DNA of 64,000 bases, taken from the NCBI GenBank assembly GCA_026982695.1, contig JALSGS010000045.1, forward strand, positions 248,001 to 312,000. Reading direction: 5' to 3'. Shown here piece by piece: positions 33,116 to 41,721 of this stretch (position 1 is the first letter of the stretch; the number at the start of each line of letters is the position of its first letter). Made by a program: the position numbers and the translations under genes. The DNA is from Saprospiraceae bacterium (GTDB lineage: Bacteria; Bacteroidota; Bacteroidia; Chitinophagales; Saprospiraceae). The notes below the pieces were generated by a model, which was given only the letters and a program-made list of their open reading frames with translations, was not told the origin of the DNA and did no database searches.

Positions 33116-33934
33116 ATGCTATACGAGCAAGTAGAAGAGGCTACTACATTTATCAGAAGCCAAACGGACTTTCAGCCACAAGTGGGCATCATCCTCGGCA
33201 CGGGGCTCAGCCGCCTGGCCAAAGAGATCGAGTTAGTTGCTTCCGTCCCCTACGCCGATATTCCCCATTTTCCCATCTCTACAGCCCCCAGTCACAAAAG
33301 CCAATTGCTATTTGGCTATTTAGGTCGCCGACCAGTAGTAATGATGGCTGGCCGATTTCACTACTACGAGGGCTACAGCATGCAGCAAGTCACCTTTCCC
33401 GTAAGGGTAATGCAGCGACTAGGCATTACGCGCTTGTTGGCCTCGAATGCTGCTGGCGGCACGCGCGCCGAACTGGAAATGGGCGACATTGTCTTCATCC
33501 GCGATCACATCAATTTACTGCCTGACAACCCGCTGCGAGGGCCTAATGACGATCGGCTCGGTCCGCGCTTTCCCGATATGTCGCAAGTATACGACCGAAC
33601 TTTTAACGCACGCGGAATGGCTTTGGCACCTCAGTACCACCTACGCGCCCACGAAGGCGTATACGTAGCCCTGCAAGGTCCCAACCTGGAAACACCAGCA
33701 GAATACCAGTTTGTACATACTATCGGTGGATGGGTGGTGGGCATGAGCACCGTGCCCGAAATAATCATCGCACGCCACATGAATCTGCGTGCAGCGGTGA
33801 TCTCTGTGGTATCGAACAAGTGCTACCCACCCGAAGCCATCGGACACGTCAGTGTAGAGGACGTCATTGTTGCAGTAGATGCCGTAGCTCCACACCTAAG
33901 ACAACTCGTCACTCAGCTAGTACAAGCATGGTAA
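33116..33934 (+). CDS. Purine nucleoside phosphorylase (class II/PunA type)
   Basis: 272 residues from ATG 33116. It splits purine nucleosides with phosphate for salvage. Landmarks: 'QVGIILGTGLSRLAKEI' (phosphate loop, G-x-G-x-S), 'FPISTAPSHKSQLLFGYLG', 'VMMAGRFHYYEGYSMQQVTF' (HxYEG motif), 'LLASNAAGGTRAEL', 'DHINLLPDNPLRGPND', 'GPNLETPAEYQ' and 'VGMSTVPEIIIARHMNLR' with 'VSNKCYPPE' (catalytic Asn). These are hallmarks of trimeric PNPs that accept inosine and guanosine. It probably shares a transcript with the upstream barrel gene. Confidence 0.95.
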   Translation: MLYEQVEEATTFIRSQTDFQPQVGIILGTGLSRLAKEIELVASVPYADIPHFPISTAPSHKSQLLFGYLGRRPVVMMAGRFHYYEGYSMQQVTFPVRVMQRLGITRLLASNAAGGTRAELEMGDIVFIRDHINLLPDNPLRGPNDDRLGPRFPDMSQVYDRTFNARGMALAPQYHLRAHEGVYVALQGPNLETPAEYQFVHTIGGWVVGMSTVPEIIIARHMNLRAAVISVVSNKCYPPEAIGHVSVEDVIVAVDAVAPHLRQLVTQLVQAW

Positions 33935-34247
33935 TCTACCTTCAACACACAGCTGCCTCAGCACGGCTTTAAAGCAAATAGCAGATATTCGCATCTGCTA
34001 GCAATGCAGCTCAACCTTGTAGCACGGCTTACTGTATGGTACAGGGAGATCGATCCTCTTCGTACCTCCCATCCCCGCTCAGCCACTTGCTGTTGAGCTC
34101 TGAATTGACGCATTTGGCATGCATTCTTTATCCATTCCTTTGGGCTTTGCCCAATGGTTTATCAGTTCCGCTATTTTGGGACATACACCACAAAACTGCC
34201 GGTAAAATATGGACTGCACACATTTAATCCATCAATGCTTTCGCAAA
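33935..34247. other. Intergenic region upstream of the PIG-L gene
   Basis: 313 bases. A perfect 8-bp hairpin, TAGCAGAT/ATCTGCTA, is at 33979-33986 with 33993-34000, 45 bases after the phosphorylase stop; it may be a weak terminator. AGCACGGCTT occurs twice (33960-33969 and 34021-34030). The end is part of a GCTTTCGCAAAA repeat that runs into the next start codon. No gene or tRNA was seen. Confidence 0.4.
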
Positions 34248-36782
34248 ATGAATTTCTTGCCCAGTTACAGCCCATGGAAGATCTACTGTAGTGTTTGGCT
34301 ATTGATTACTTTGCTACCTATAGCCGTAGAAGCACAAGCTCCCCCTATATGGAATGCCGCTCAAATTCATCAAGCCATCAAAAAGGCCAATGTGTTGGGC
34401 TCGGCCCTGTACATCGCAGCTCATCCCGACGATGAGAACACGCGCCTCATTTCGTGGCTAGCCAATGACATGAAAATAGAAGTAGCCTATTTGTCAATGA
34501 CGCGCGGCGATGGCGGACAAAACCTTATTGGTACAGAGATGGCTGAGCTGCTGGGGGTGCTACGCACCCAAGAGCTGTTAGCTGCACGCCGCATCGATGG
34601 GGGCAGCCAGTGCTTTACCCGCGCCAATGACTTTGGCTATTCTAAGAGCCCCGAAGAAACGCTGCGCATCTGGAACAAAAGCGAAGTGCTCAGCGATGTG
34701 GTATGGGCCATTCGCAATTGGAAGCCCGATATCATCATCAACCGCTTTGACCACACGGGGAGTCGCCGCACTCACGGTCACCATACGGCCTCCGCCATGT
34801 TATCAGTAGAAGCCTTTGACCTGGCGGGGCGCTCCGATGCCTTTCCTGAACAACTACAGTATGTACAACCACACCAACCGGCCCGCCTGTTTTTCAATAC
34901 CTCTTGGTGGTTTTACGGTAGCCGCGAAGCTTTTGAGGCAGCTGACAAGTCGGACATGATCAGTGTAGATGTAGGGGTGTACTATCCTCTGCTTGGCAAA
35001 TCGAACAACGAAATTGCTGCAGAAAGCCGTAGCCAACACAAATGTCAAGGCTTCGGCGTAGCTGGTAGCCGTGGCAGCCAAAAAGAATACCTCAAGCTCA
35101 TCAAGGGAGACATGCCGCCCAGCAATAATCCCTTTTCAGGTATCGACCTGAGCTGGCGTCGTGTGCCTGGCGGTGCTCCCATCGCCGAGCTACTCGAACG
35201 CATCGACCGCGAATTTCGGCCCGATGCCCCATGGCATAGCATACCTCAGCTACTACAAGCACTCCGCATGATCGAACAGCTGCCGCCCAGCTATTGGCGC
35301 ACCATTAAGTGCGAAGAGCTACGCGAAATCATCGCTGCCTGCATGGGGCTATTTGCCGATGCACGCACCAACGTACCTTCAGCCACTCCTGGTGAAAACG
35401 TCCCCATTGAGTTGGAAGTAATCAATCGATCACCTATAAAAGTGCAGCTACAACAAGTGCGCTTGTTGCCACAAGGTGCCGTAATCACTCCATGGCAAGC
35501 ACTGCCCGAAAATGAGCGCTGGCTGTTGGACACTACCTTGCACCTGCCTCGAGAAGTTCCTTTCACGAGCCCCTATTGGCTTGTGCAACCCTGGGAGTTG
35601 GGCATGTATCGGGTAGAGGATCAGCAATTGCGAGGGCTCCCCGAAACGCCACGCCCCACTGAGGTCGAATTTGTCCTGTCGATAGAAGGTACAGAAGTGC
35701 AATTGCGGCGTACCATAAAGTATCATTATACAGACAACGTCAAAGGCGAGCAATACCAGCCTTTTGAGATTACGCCGCCAGTCTTTGCCAATCTCGACCA
35801 AGATGTGTACGTGTTTGCGAAAGCACAGCCCAAAGAGATAGATGTCATTGTACGTGCCGGCCGCGATAGTGTGCATGGCACCCTCCAGCTCCACTTGCCA
35901 CAAGGCTGGCAAGTACAACCCCAGCGCATCGATATGGTGCTCCTGCGCAAAGGCCAAGAACAAAAATACACTTTCCATGTCGTCCCACCTAAAAGGCAAG
36001 ATGTTGGCACGCTTATTCCTGTGGTGCACTTGAATGACGGACAAAGCTGGTCGCGCAAGGTGGTCTTTATCGAATACGATCACATCCCCCCCCAAACGGT
36101 CGTTTTGCCCTCACAGGCCAGAATAGTACACATCGATATCGAAAAAGCAGGCCAACGCATTGGCTATATCATGGGAGCAGGTGACAAAATACCTGAAAGC
36201 TTGCGCCAAATAGGATATGAGGTGGATCTGATAGATGTGGAAGACATTGCATCCGAAACACTAGCCGCTTACGATGCCGTGGTACTGGGCGTACGTGCGT
36301 GCAATACCCACGAAAAGTTGCGGTTCAAGCTGCCCGAATTGTGGGCATATGCGCGTCAGGGCGGTACAGTCGTCATGCAATATCAGACTACATGGGGGCT
36401 CAAAGTACCCATGGAAGAGTTAGCGCCCTATCCGCTCAAGCTCTCACGCCAGCGTGTCACGGTAGAAGATGCTCCTGTCACCTTTTTGGCACCTGAACAT
36501 CCCGTGCTGAACTACCCCAATCGCATCACTAAGGCAGACTTCGAAGGCTGGGTACAAGAAAGAGGGCTCTACTTTGCCAGCGAGTGGGATGCAGCCTACA
36601 CGCCTATTTTGGCCAGCCACGATCCGGGCGAGCCACCGCGCCAGGGCGGCCTACTCGTAGCACCACTTGGCAAGGGCTGGTTTGTCTATACAGGCTACTC
36701 GTGGTTTAGAGAGCTACCAGCAGGCGTGCCTGGGGCTTTCCGACTCTTCGCCAATATCATTAGCTTAGGGCACCAGCAATAA
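34248..36782 (+). CDS. PIG-L/LmbE-family deacetylase, exported, with large C-terminal region
   Basis: 844 residues from ATG 34248, chosen because a signal peptide ('WLLITLLPIAVEAQA') then starts about 12 residues in; an upstream TTG/ATG would add a non-signal leader. The PIG-L domain fills about 40-290. Zinc ligands are in 'YIAAHPDDENTRL' (H-P-D-D) and 'RRTHGHHTASAM' (H-x-x-H); 'LSMTRGDGGQN' is also typical. PIG-L enzymes remove N-acetyl groups from amino sugars. The rest carries beta-sandwich sequence and a class-I-amidotransferase-like alpha/beta domain ('YDAVVLGVRACNTHEKLR', 'QGGTVVMQYQTTWG') ending 'GAFRLFANIIS'. Secreted PIG-L proteins with this layout are frequent in Bacteroidota and probably act in carbohydrate use. 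Confidence 0.88.
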   Translation: MNFLPSYSPWKIYCSVWLLITLLPIAVEAQAPPIWNAAQIHQAIKKANVLGSALYIAAHPDDENTRLISWLANDMKIEVAYLSMTRGDGGQNLIGTEMAELLGVLRTQELLAARRIDGGSQCFTRANDFGYSKSPEETLRIWNKSEVLSDVVWAIRNWKPDIIINRFDHTGSRRTHGHHTASAMLSVEAFDLAGRSDAFPEQLQYVQPHQPARLFFNTSWWFYGSREAFEAADKSDMISVDVGVYYPLLGKSNNEIAAESRSQHKCQGFGVAGSRGSQKEYLKLIKGDMPPSNNPFSGIDLSWRRVPGGAPIAELLERIDREFRPDAPWHSIPQLLQALRMIEQLPPSYWRTIKCEELREIIAACMGLFADARTNVPSATPGENVPIELEVINRSPIKVQLQQVRLLPQGAVITPWQALPENERWLLDTTLHLPREVPFTSPYWLVQPWELGMYRVEDQQLRGLPETPRPTEVEFVLSIEGTEVQLRRTIKYHYTDNVKGEQYQPFEITPPVFANLDQDVYVFAKAQPKEIDVIVRAGRDSVHGTLQLHLPQGWQVQPQRIDMVLLRKGQEQKYTFHVVPPKRQDVGTLIPVVHLNDGQSWSRKVVFIEYDHIPPQTVVLPSQARIVHIDIEKAGQRIGYIMGAGDKIPESLRQIGYEVDLIDVEDIASETLAAYDAVVLGVRACNTHEKLRFKLPELWAYARQGGTVVMQYQTTWGLKVPMEELAPYPLKLSRQRVTVEDAPVTFLAPEHPVLNYPNRITKADFEGWVQERGLYFASEWDAAYTPILASHDPGEPPRQGGLLVAPLGKGWFVYTGYSWFRELPAGVPGAFRLFANIISLGHQQ

Positions 36783-36821
36783 GCTATAGTTGCCATACAA
36801 CAGCTTTTTCCCACACTACAC

Positions 36822-36858
36822 AAAAATGGGGCGCCTATCAAGGTTCCCCATTTTTTGC
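36822..36858 (+). terminator. Rho-independent terminator after the PIG-L gene
   Basis: AAAAATGGGG (36822-36831) pairs perfectly with CCCCATTTTT (36846-36855), followed by T and then GCG. It lies 40 bases after the stop and just before the 3' end of the minus-strand pseudogene, which it could also serve. Confidence 0.65.
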
Positions 36859-36872
36859 GCCACTTCGTTCCA

Positions 36873-37300
36873 TCAACTGGTCAGCATCTTCATTTTTTCA
36901 TGCTTGAGAGCTTCTTCGGCATACTGAAACAAGCGCGCTTTGAGTGCGCGAAAGGTGCCTTCTAGCTCCCCCATTTTTTTGCTTAAAGCCTCATGCGTTT
37001 CGCGAAACTTTCGCTCTTGATGTGCTGGATATTGGAATTGCGCACCATCTCGACCAGCAAAGGTGTTCGTGTTGTACAACAAGTGCTTCAGTGCCTTTGA
37101 CGGCTTCCAGCCATTTGTGCAACTCTGCGTCCAATTGGCGGATGCCTGAAACGTTAGCTTCTGAAAGCAAAAACACGTAGTGTTTGTTGATCAGGTTAGT
37201 CATGAAGTGACATTCATCTTTCAAAAGGCTATCAAGCTGAGCCACTTTCGGCTTGTATGGTGAAATGCTCTGTGCTGGCTTTGTCAAAATACACGCGCAT
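36873..37300 (-). pseudogene. Frameshifted remnant of a ~140-residue helical protein gene
   Basis: On the minus strand a coherent protein can be read only by changing frame about three times. An ATG at 37300 (with GGGGTGGAA just upstream) opens 'MRVYFDKASTEHFTIQAE'; the frame then shifts near 37245 into 'QLDSLLKDECHFMTNLINKH' and 'VSGIRQLDAELHKWLEAVKG'; near 37060 it shifts into 'LLVEMVRNSNIQHIKSE'; and near 37008 into 'FRETHEALSKKMGELEG', ending 'HEKMKMLTS'. The last two shifts fit loss of one base in T and A runs. The product would be soluble, charged and mostly helical; I do not recognise it. The neighbouring genes are intact, so random sequencing error throughout is unlikely, though a local error cannot be excluded. 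Confidence 0.6.
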
Positions 37301-37520
37301 AGCTTCCACCCCTTTTATAGCACTTGGTTTTTGCTTGCAAAAAATACACATCAAACAAACATGATCCAATTTATCAAGACTGATCGGAAGAACAGGCAAT
37401 GATTTTCAACAAGTACTACTTTGCTTTTTTCACGCACGCCATGATGTCTTTTTTCAGCAATCAACTCCTATCTTGCAGGCTATTCTGCCCGTTCCTACTA
37501 TCCAACCAGAGACGTGAGTG

Positions 37521-38801
37521 ATGTGGCCGTTCAATTGGTTTTCTAAACGAGGTATTCAGTTGCTCAACGGCAGTGCGTCGTGGCGCCGCTTGGTGTGGCG
37601 TCGTCTTTGGCGCCAGCGCAAGGGCAAGATCTCGATAATGACCCTACTTATATGGGGCATAGTAGCGCTGGGTGCACCTTTTCTAGCCAATGACAAACCA
37701 CTGTGGTGTCGTGTGGAAGGGCAAACGTACTGGCCTGTATGGGAAGAAATAAGTGGTACTGCTCAATGGCCCACCCATTTCTATACTACTACTTGGTATG
37801 AACATCCCTACGAAGCAGTGCTTTGGCCCCCTATACCTTACGCTGCACATACACTAGACACGCGCAATCGCAACTATAAAAGCCCCTTTGCTTCCCAGAA
37901 TGTCCCAACCAATCGCTTTCGCCATTGGTTGGGTACCGATCGTCTGGGGCGTGACGTGTTGGCTGGCATGATCTATGGGGCCCGTATTGCGTTGGTCGTA
38001 TGTGTTGTGGCATTCGTCTTGGCAGGTGGATTGGGCATTCTATTTGGTGGCCTAGCAGGCTTTTGGGGCGATGAGCGCATGCGCGTACGTGCTGACCTTG
38101 CCATCATAAGTGTGTTGGGCCTACTGATTGGCATATATGAAGGTTTTATAGCAGGTACTTGGCAAGAAGGAGGCACTTCGTGGTCGCACGATCTTAGGCA
38201 AGCATTACCTTGGTGGCTCGGCACTGCACTGGTACTATGGCTGCTCAGATTAAGCCTTCCAGCTCGAGTCGTGCCTCACTGGCGCTTACCACTCGATTTG
38301 TGGGTAATGCGCTTGATTGAGTTGATGGACACATTGCCCATTTTACTCATTCTCATCGTATTGAGCGGGTTGGTACAAAAAACCTCTATTCTCTGGACCA
38401 TGCTACTCATTCCGTTGATAGGTTGGTATGCAGTAGCACGCTATGTGCGTGGCGAGCTGCTCAGCATACGCACTCGCACATGGATCGACGCAGCACGCAC
38501 GTTGGGACTATCGGAATGGCAGATTTTTTGGCGCCACGCGCTGCCCAACGCCATAGGCCCCGTACTCATTTTGCTCGTCTACTTTACGGCGGATGTCGTG
38601 GCTATTGAGGCCTCGCTGTCATTTCTGGGGCTGGGCAGTGCACCTGAAGAAATCACTTGGGGCAAGCTGTTGGCTGAATCTCGGCATAACATGCGAGCGT
38701 GGTGGTTGGCAGTATTTCCTGGCCTAGCCATCTTTGGTGTGTTGTGGCTACTCCATAGCCTGGTCGATGCCCTCAACATGGCACTCGAAGCCCGCACTTG
38801 A
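37521..38801 (+). CDS. ABC transporter permease, OppC/DppC type
   Basis: 426 residues from ATG 37521 (a GTG one codon earlier is possible). The N-terminus is basic with a first helix ('ISIMTLLIWGIVALGAPFLA'), followed by a long periplasmic-like loop of about 80 residues (Trp/Tyr-rich). The BPD_transp_1 domain starts near 'HWLGTDRLGRDVLAGMIYGA', the sequence typical of OppC/DppC. Membrane helices follow, with an unusual internal stretch (about 190-270) before the EAA loop 'DAARTLGLSEWQIFWRHALP'. It ends 'SLVDALNMALEART'. Family role: one of the two permease subunits of a peptide or nickel importer. No OppB partner, ATPase or binding protein is in the window. Confidence 0.88.
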   Translation: MWPFNWFSKRGIQLLNGSASWRRLVWRRLWRQRKGKISIMTLLIWGIVALGAPFLANDKPLWCRVEGQTYWPVWEEISGTAQWPTHFYTTTWYEHPYEAVLWPPIPYAAHTLDTRNRNYKSPFASQNVPTNRFRHWLGTDRLGRDVLAGMIYGARIALVVCVVAFVLAGGLGILFGGLAGFWGDERMRVRADLAIISVLGLLIGIYEGFIAGTWQEGGTSWSHDLRQALPWWLGTALVLWLLRLSLPARVVPHWRLPLDLWVMRLIELMDTLPILLILIVLSGLVQKTSILWTMLLIPLIGWYAVARYVRGELLSIRTRTWIDAARTLGLSEWQIFWRHALPNAIGPVLILLVYFTADVVAIEASLSFLGLGSAPEEITWGKLLAESRHNMRAWWLAVFPGLAIFGVLWLLHSLVDALNMALEART

Positions 38802-38895
38802 GCCCTGTAGTGCCAGTTGACAGTCCTTCGCCACTCAATTTGACAACAGCTGCATCAATTATACCCTTGTTACCTTTGCTCCAAATAGGCCTATT

Positions 38896-39264
38896 ATGCC
38901 GCGAACTATTGTATTAGGTGCCTCGCCCAACCCCAACCGCGCCTCGTGGGTAGCTGTAAAGAAGTTATTGGCAAAAGGTGAAGAAGTCATTGCGCTGGGG
39001 CGGCGCCCTGGGCAAATCGAGGGATTAGTCATACAGACGCAATGGCCCAAACCCGAATTGCTCCATCCAGTAGAGACAGTTACGCTGTACTTAAACCCAA
39101 GCGTACAGGCAAGCTACTGCGATTATATCTTAGCCATAGCACCGCGGCGCATTATTTTCAACCCGGGCACTGAGAACCCCGAACTGGCAGCTCTGGCACG
39201 TGCTCAAGGCATCGAGCCCATCACAGCCTGCGCTTTAGTCATGCTGAGCTTGGATCAGTACTGA
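38896..39264 (+). CDS. CoA-binding domain protein (CoA_binding_2)
   Basis: 122 residues. A Rossmann-like CoA-binding fold: 'TIVLGASPNPNRASWVAVKK' (first strand and helix), 'GEEVIALGRRPG', 'TVTLYLNPSVQASYCDYI' and 'APRRIIFNPGTENPELAALA' with 'GIEPITACALVML' at the end. The N-P-G-x-E-N-P and C-A-L-x-M segments are typical of small YccU-like proteins, whose role is not established. The box TACCTTTG at 38871-38878 lies 18 bases upstream. The NahK-like kinase gene follows 42 bases later, so they are probably co-transcribed. Confidence 0.85.
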   Translation: MPRTIVLGASPNPNRASWVAVKKLLAKGEEVIALGRRPGQIEGLVIQTQWPKPELLHPVETVTLYLNPSVQASYCDYILAIAPRRIIFNPGTENPELAALARAQGIEPITACALVMLSLDQY

Positions 39265-39306
39265 ACTCATCAATGCGCCTCGAAGTTTTTAGTAAAAACC
39301 AGATCG

Positions 39307-40383
39307 ATGGATGAGGCACAACTCAACGAAGTAATCAACGCTTTTTTTGGCCCAGACCAGGTGTGGAGCAGCTATAAAATAGACAATGGCCACATCCACC
39401 AAACCTGGCATGTAGAGGTACATAGCCTACATCGCGGTTTTGCCATACAACAGTTCAACGAGTCAGTATTTACCCAACCCGAGCTCGTCATGGGCAACAT
39501 CTTGGAGGTGGTAGCATGGCTGGCCGTACGCGACTATCCCATGCGTCTACCTGTACCTCGCACTCTGCCCGATGGGCATACTTTGTTTCGCGATAGCGCA
39601 CAACAACTGTGGCGTGCTTTTCCGTGGTTTGCCCATGATTATACCACTACAACCCTAACCGATCCCGATGAAGCTTTCGCAGGGGCCCAGGCCTTTGGTC
39701 GCTTGCTGCGCACGCTGGATGGCCTACCTAGTACCCGCCTTCAAGCCGTGCTTCCACACTTCCACGACCTATCACACCGCATCAGCCAGCTGGCCAAAGC
39801 CATCACCGAAGCGGACGAACAGCGCCTCCAACTGGCCAAACCGTGGCTGGAGCGCGTCAAGCCATACTTTGACTTAGCCAACCAGCTGGCAAAAACCCAC
39901 CTGCCACTGCGCATATGCCACAACGACGCCAAGCCAGCCAACCTCTTGTGGGACCGCCACGGCCGCGTGGTAGCAGTGATTGACTTCGACACCATCATGC
40001 CCAATCCCGTGTGGTGCGACTTTGGCGACATGGTGCGCTCCTTTGTCAGTCCTGTAGCCGAAGACGAAACCGACTTTGAGCTGGTAGGTGTAGAGATAGA
40101 GATATTTCAAGCCTTGACGGCAGGCTTTTTCGAAGCCACCGGTGGGTGGCTCACCTTGCCTGAAATCCAGTCGCTGGCCGATGGCGCCTTAGGTATTGTA
40201 CTCGAACAAGCCGTACGCTTTCTAACCGACTTTCTCGAAGCTGATCGCTATTACCCCATCGAATACGAGACGCATAACCTCATGCGCGCTGCCAACCAGA
40301 TTACCTTGCTCGAAGCACTATCGGACCGACGACAAGATCTCTTACGCATCATTCGGCGCAGTGCAGCACATACACTGCTGTAA
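39307..40383 (+). CDS. Phosphotransferase, N-acetylhexosamine 1-kinase (NahK)-like
   Basis: 358 residues, APH/choline-kinase fold. The N-lobe includes 'GHIHQTWHVE' and 'FAIQQFNESVF' (a Gln-Gln-F-N nucleotide region). The catalytic loop is 'RICHNDAKPANLLWD' (H-N-D, catalytic Asp) and the metal-binding motif is 'VAVIDFDTIMPNPVWCDFGD' (I-D-F-D-T-x-x-P). These match NahK-type kinases, which phosphorylate N-acetylhexosamines at C1 in the lacto-N-biose or sugar-salvage pathways. Substrate in this species is inferred only. The gene ends before a 150-base gap that precedes hmgA. Confidence 0.8.
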   Translation: MDEAQLNEVINAFFGPDQVWSSYKIDNGHIHQTWHVEVHSLHRGFAIQQFNESVFTQPELVMGNILEVVAWLAVRDYPMRLPVPRTLPDGHTLFRDSAQQLWRAFPWFAHDYTTTTLTDPDEAFAGAQAFGRLLRTLDGLPSTRLQAVLPHFHDLSHRISQLAKAITEADEQRLQLAKPWLERVKPYFDLANQLAKTHLPLRICHNDAKPANLLWDRHGRVVAVIDFDTIMPNPVWCDFGDMVRSFVSPVAEDETDFELVGVEIEIFQALTAGFFEATGGWLTLPEIQSLADGALGIVLEQAVRFLTDFLEADRYYPIEYETHNLMRAANQITLLEALSDRRQDLLRIIRRSAAHTLL

Positions 40384-40459
40384 TTGACGCCATCACATGC
40401 GTTACCACTACCTTGATTTTGACAAAAGTCATTGCTTCGAAGCTGGGATCCACTCTTGT

Positions 40460-40475
40460 ACGAACACTCGTTCGT
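40460..40475 (+). promoter_or_regulatory. Inverted repeats upstream of hmgA-hppD
   Basis: A perfect ACGAAC-ACTC-GTTCGT repeat is at 40460-40475, and TGAC-AAAA-GTCA is about 35 bases before it. They lie between the NahK-like gene and hmgA, where a regulator of tyrosine catabolism could bind. No regulator gene is adjacent, so function is a guess. Confidence 0.25.
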
Positions 40476-40532
40476 GCGTAATTTTGGCAATAGCACTACG
40501 ATTACAGACCTCCCAAATAAAACCGTATCAAT

Positions 40533-41687
40533 ATGCATTACTATTCTTTGGGAAAAATTCCGCACAAGCGCCATACGCAGTTTCGCAAGCCCAACGGCTC
40601 ACTCTATCACGAAGAGTTGTTCTCTACAGAGGGCTTCAGCAATGTCTATTCACTTCTCTACCATGTCAATCCGCCTACGCAAATCGTTCAGGTAGGTGAT
40701 CCCGTGTCCGTAGCACCTAATATTGTAGCTGACAAGCAGCTGAAACACCGTAGCTTTAAAGGCTTCCAAGTTGCAGCCGAAGACGACTATCTCCAAAGCC
40801 GCAAACCCATCTTGGTCAACAGCGATTGCAAAATCATTTTGGCTGCGCCTCGTCAAGGCTTTAGCGACTATTTCTATAAAAATGCCGATGCTGACGAAGT
40901 AATCTTCGTGCACGAAGGCTCCGGCCTGTTGCACAGCATGTACGGCAAATTACCCTTTCAACCGGGCGACTATGTCGTCATTCCACGTGGCACCATTTAC
41001 CAACTCGAATTTGCCGACAGTCAAAACCGACTCTTCATCGTAGAGAGCTATAGCCCAGTAGTGACACCCAAGCGCTACCGCAACCAGTTCGGACAACTGC
41101 TCGAACACTCGCCTTTTTGCGAACGAGACATCCGCAAACCACAAGAGTTGGAGACCTATGACGAAAAGGGCGATTTCCTGCTTTACATCAAAAAGCAGGA
41201 TATGATGTACCCCTACCACTACCTGAATCATCCCTTTGATTTAGTAGGCTGGGACGGTTACCTCTATCCCTATGCTTTTAGCATTCACGACTTCGAGCCC
41301 ATCACGGGGCGTGTACACCAGCCACCACCCGTGCATCAGACCTTCGAAGGGCGGGGCTTTGTCATTTGCTCTTTCGTCCCGCGCTTGTATGACTACCATC
41401 CTTTGGCTATTCCCGCCCCCTATAATCACAGCAATGTAGATAGCGATGAAGTACTCTACTACGTCGATGGCGACTTTATGAGCCGAAAACACGTGGAGCG
41501 CGGCATGATTACCCTCCATCCAGGCGGCATCCCACATGGTCCGCACCCAGGTGCCGTAGAGCGCAGCATTGGCGCCAAGGAAACACACGAATTAGCTGTC
41601 ATGGTGGATACCTTCCGCCCACTGATGCTCACCGACCATGCTGCTGCCATTGAAGATCCCGACTACTACAAGAGCTGGTTGAACTAA
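40533..41687 (+). CDS. hmgA: Homogentisate 1,2-dioxygenase
   Basis: 384 residues, normal length for bacterial HGD. It opens the ring of homogentisate with oxygen to give maleylacetoacetate in tyrosine degradation. The cupin region shows 'DADEVIFVHEGSGLLHSMYG' and 'FQPGDYVVIPRGTIYQLEF'; the iron ligands are in 'HPGGIPHGPHPGA' (His ... His) with a Glu in 'AKETHELAVMVDTF'. Other landmarks: 'YHYLNHPFDLVGWDGYLYP' and 'VICSFVPRLYDYHPLAI'. hppD is 34 bases downstream in the same direction. The later genes maiA and fahA are not in the window. Confidence 0.95.
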   Translation: MHYYSLGKIPHKRHTQFRKPNGSLYHEELFSTEGFSNVYSLLYHVNPPTQIVQVGDPVSVAPNIVADKQLKHRSFKGFQVAAEDDYLQSRKPILVNSDCKIILAAPRQGFSDYFYKNADADEVIFVHEGSGLLHSMYGKLPFQPGDYVVIPRGTIYQLEFADSQNRLFIVESYSPVVTPKRYRNQFGQLLEHSPFCERDIRKPQELETYDEKGDFLLYIKKQDMMYPYHYLNHPFDLVGWDGYLYPYAFSIHDFEPITGRVHQPPPVHQTFEGRGFVICSFVPRLYDYHPLAIPAPYNHSNVDSDEVLYYVDGDFMSRKHVERGMITLHPGGIPHGPHPGAVERSIGAKETHELAVMVDTFRPLMLTDHAAAIEDPDYYKSWLN

Positions 41688-41721
41688 CCCCCGCTCAACT
41701 AATTCCTTTTTAAAACCAAAA

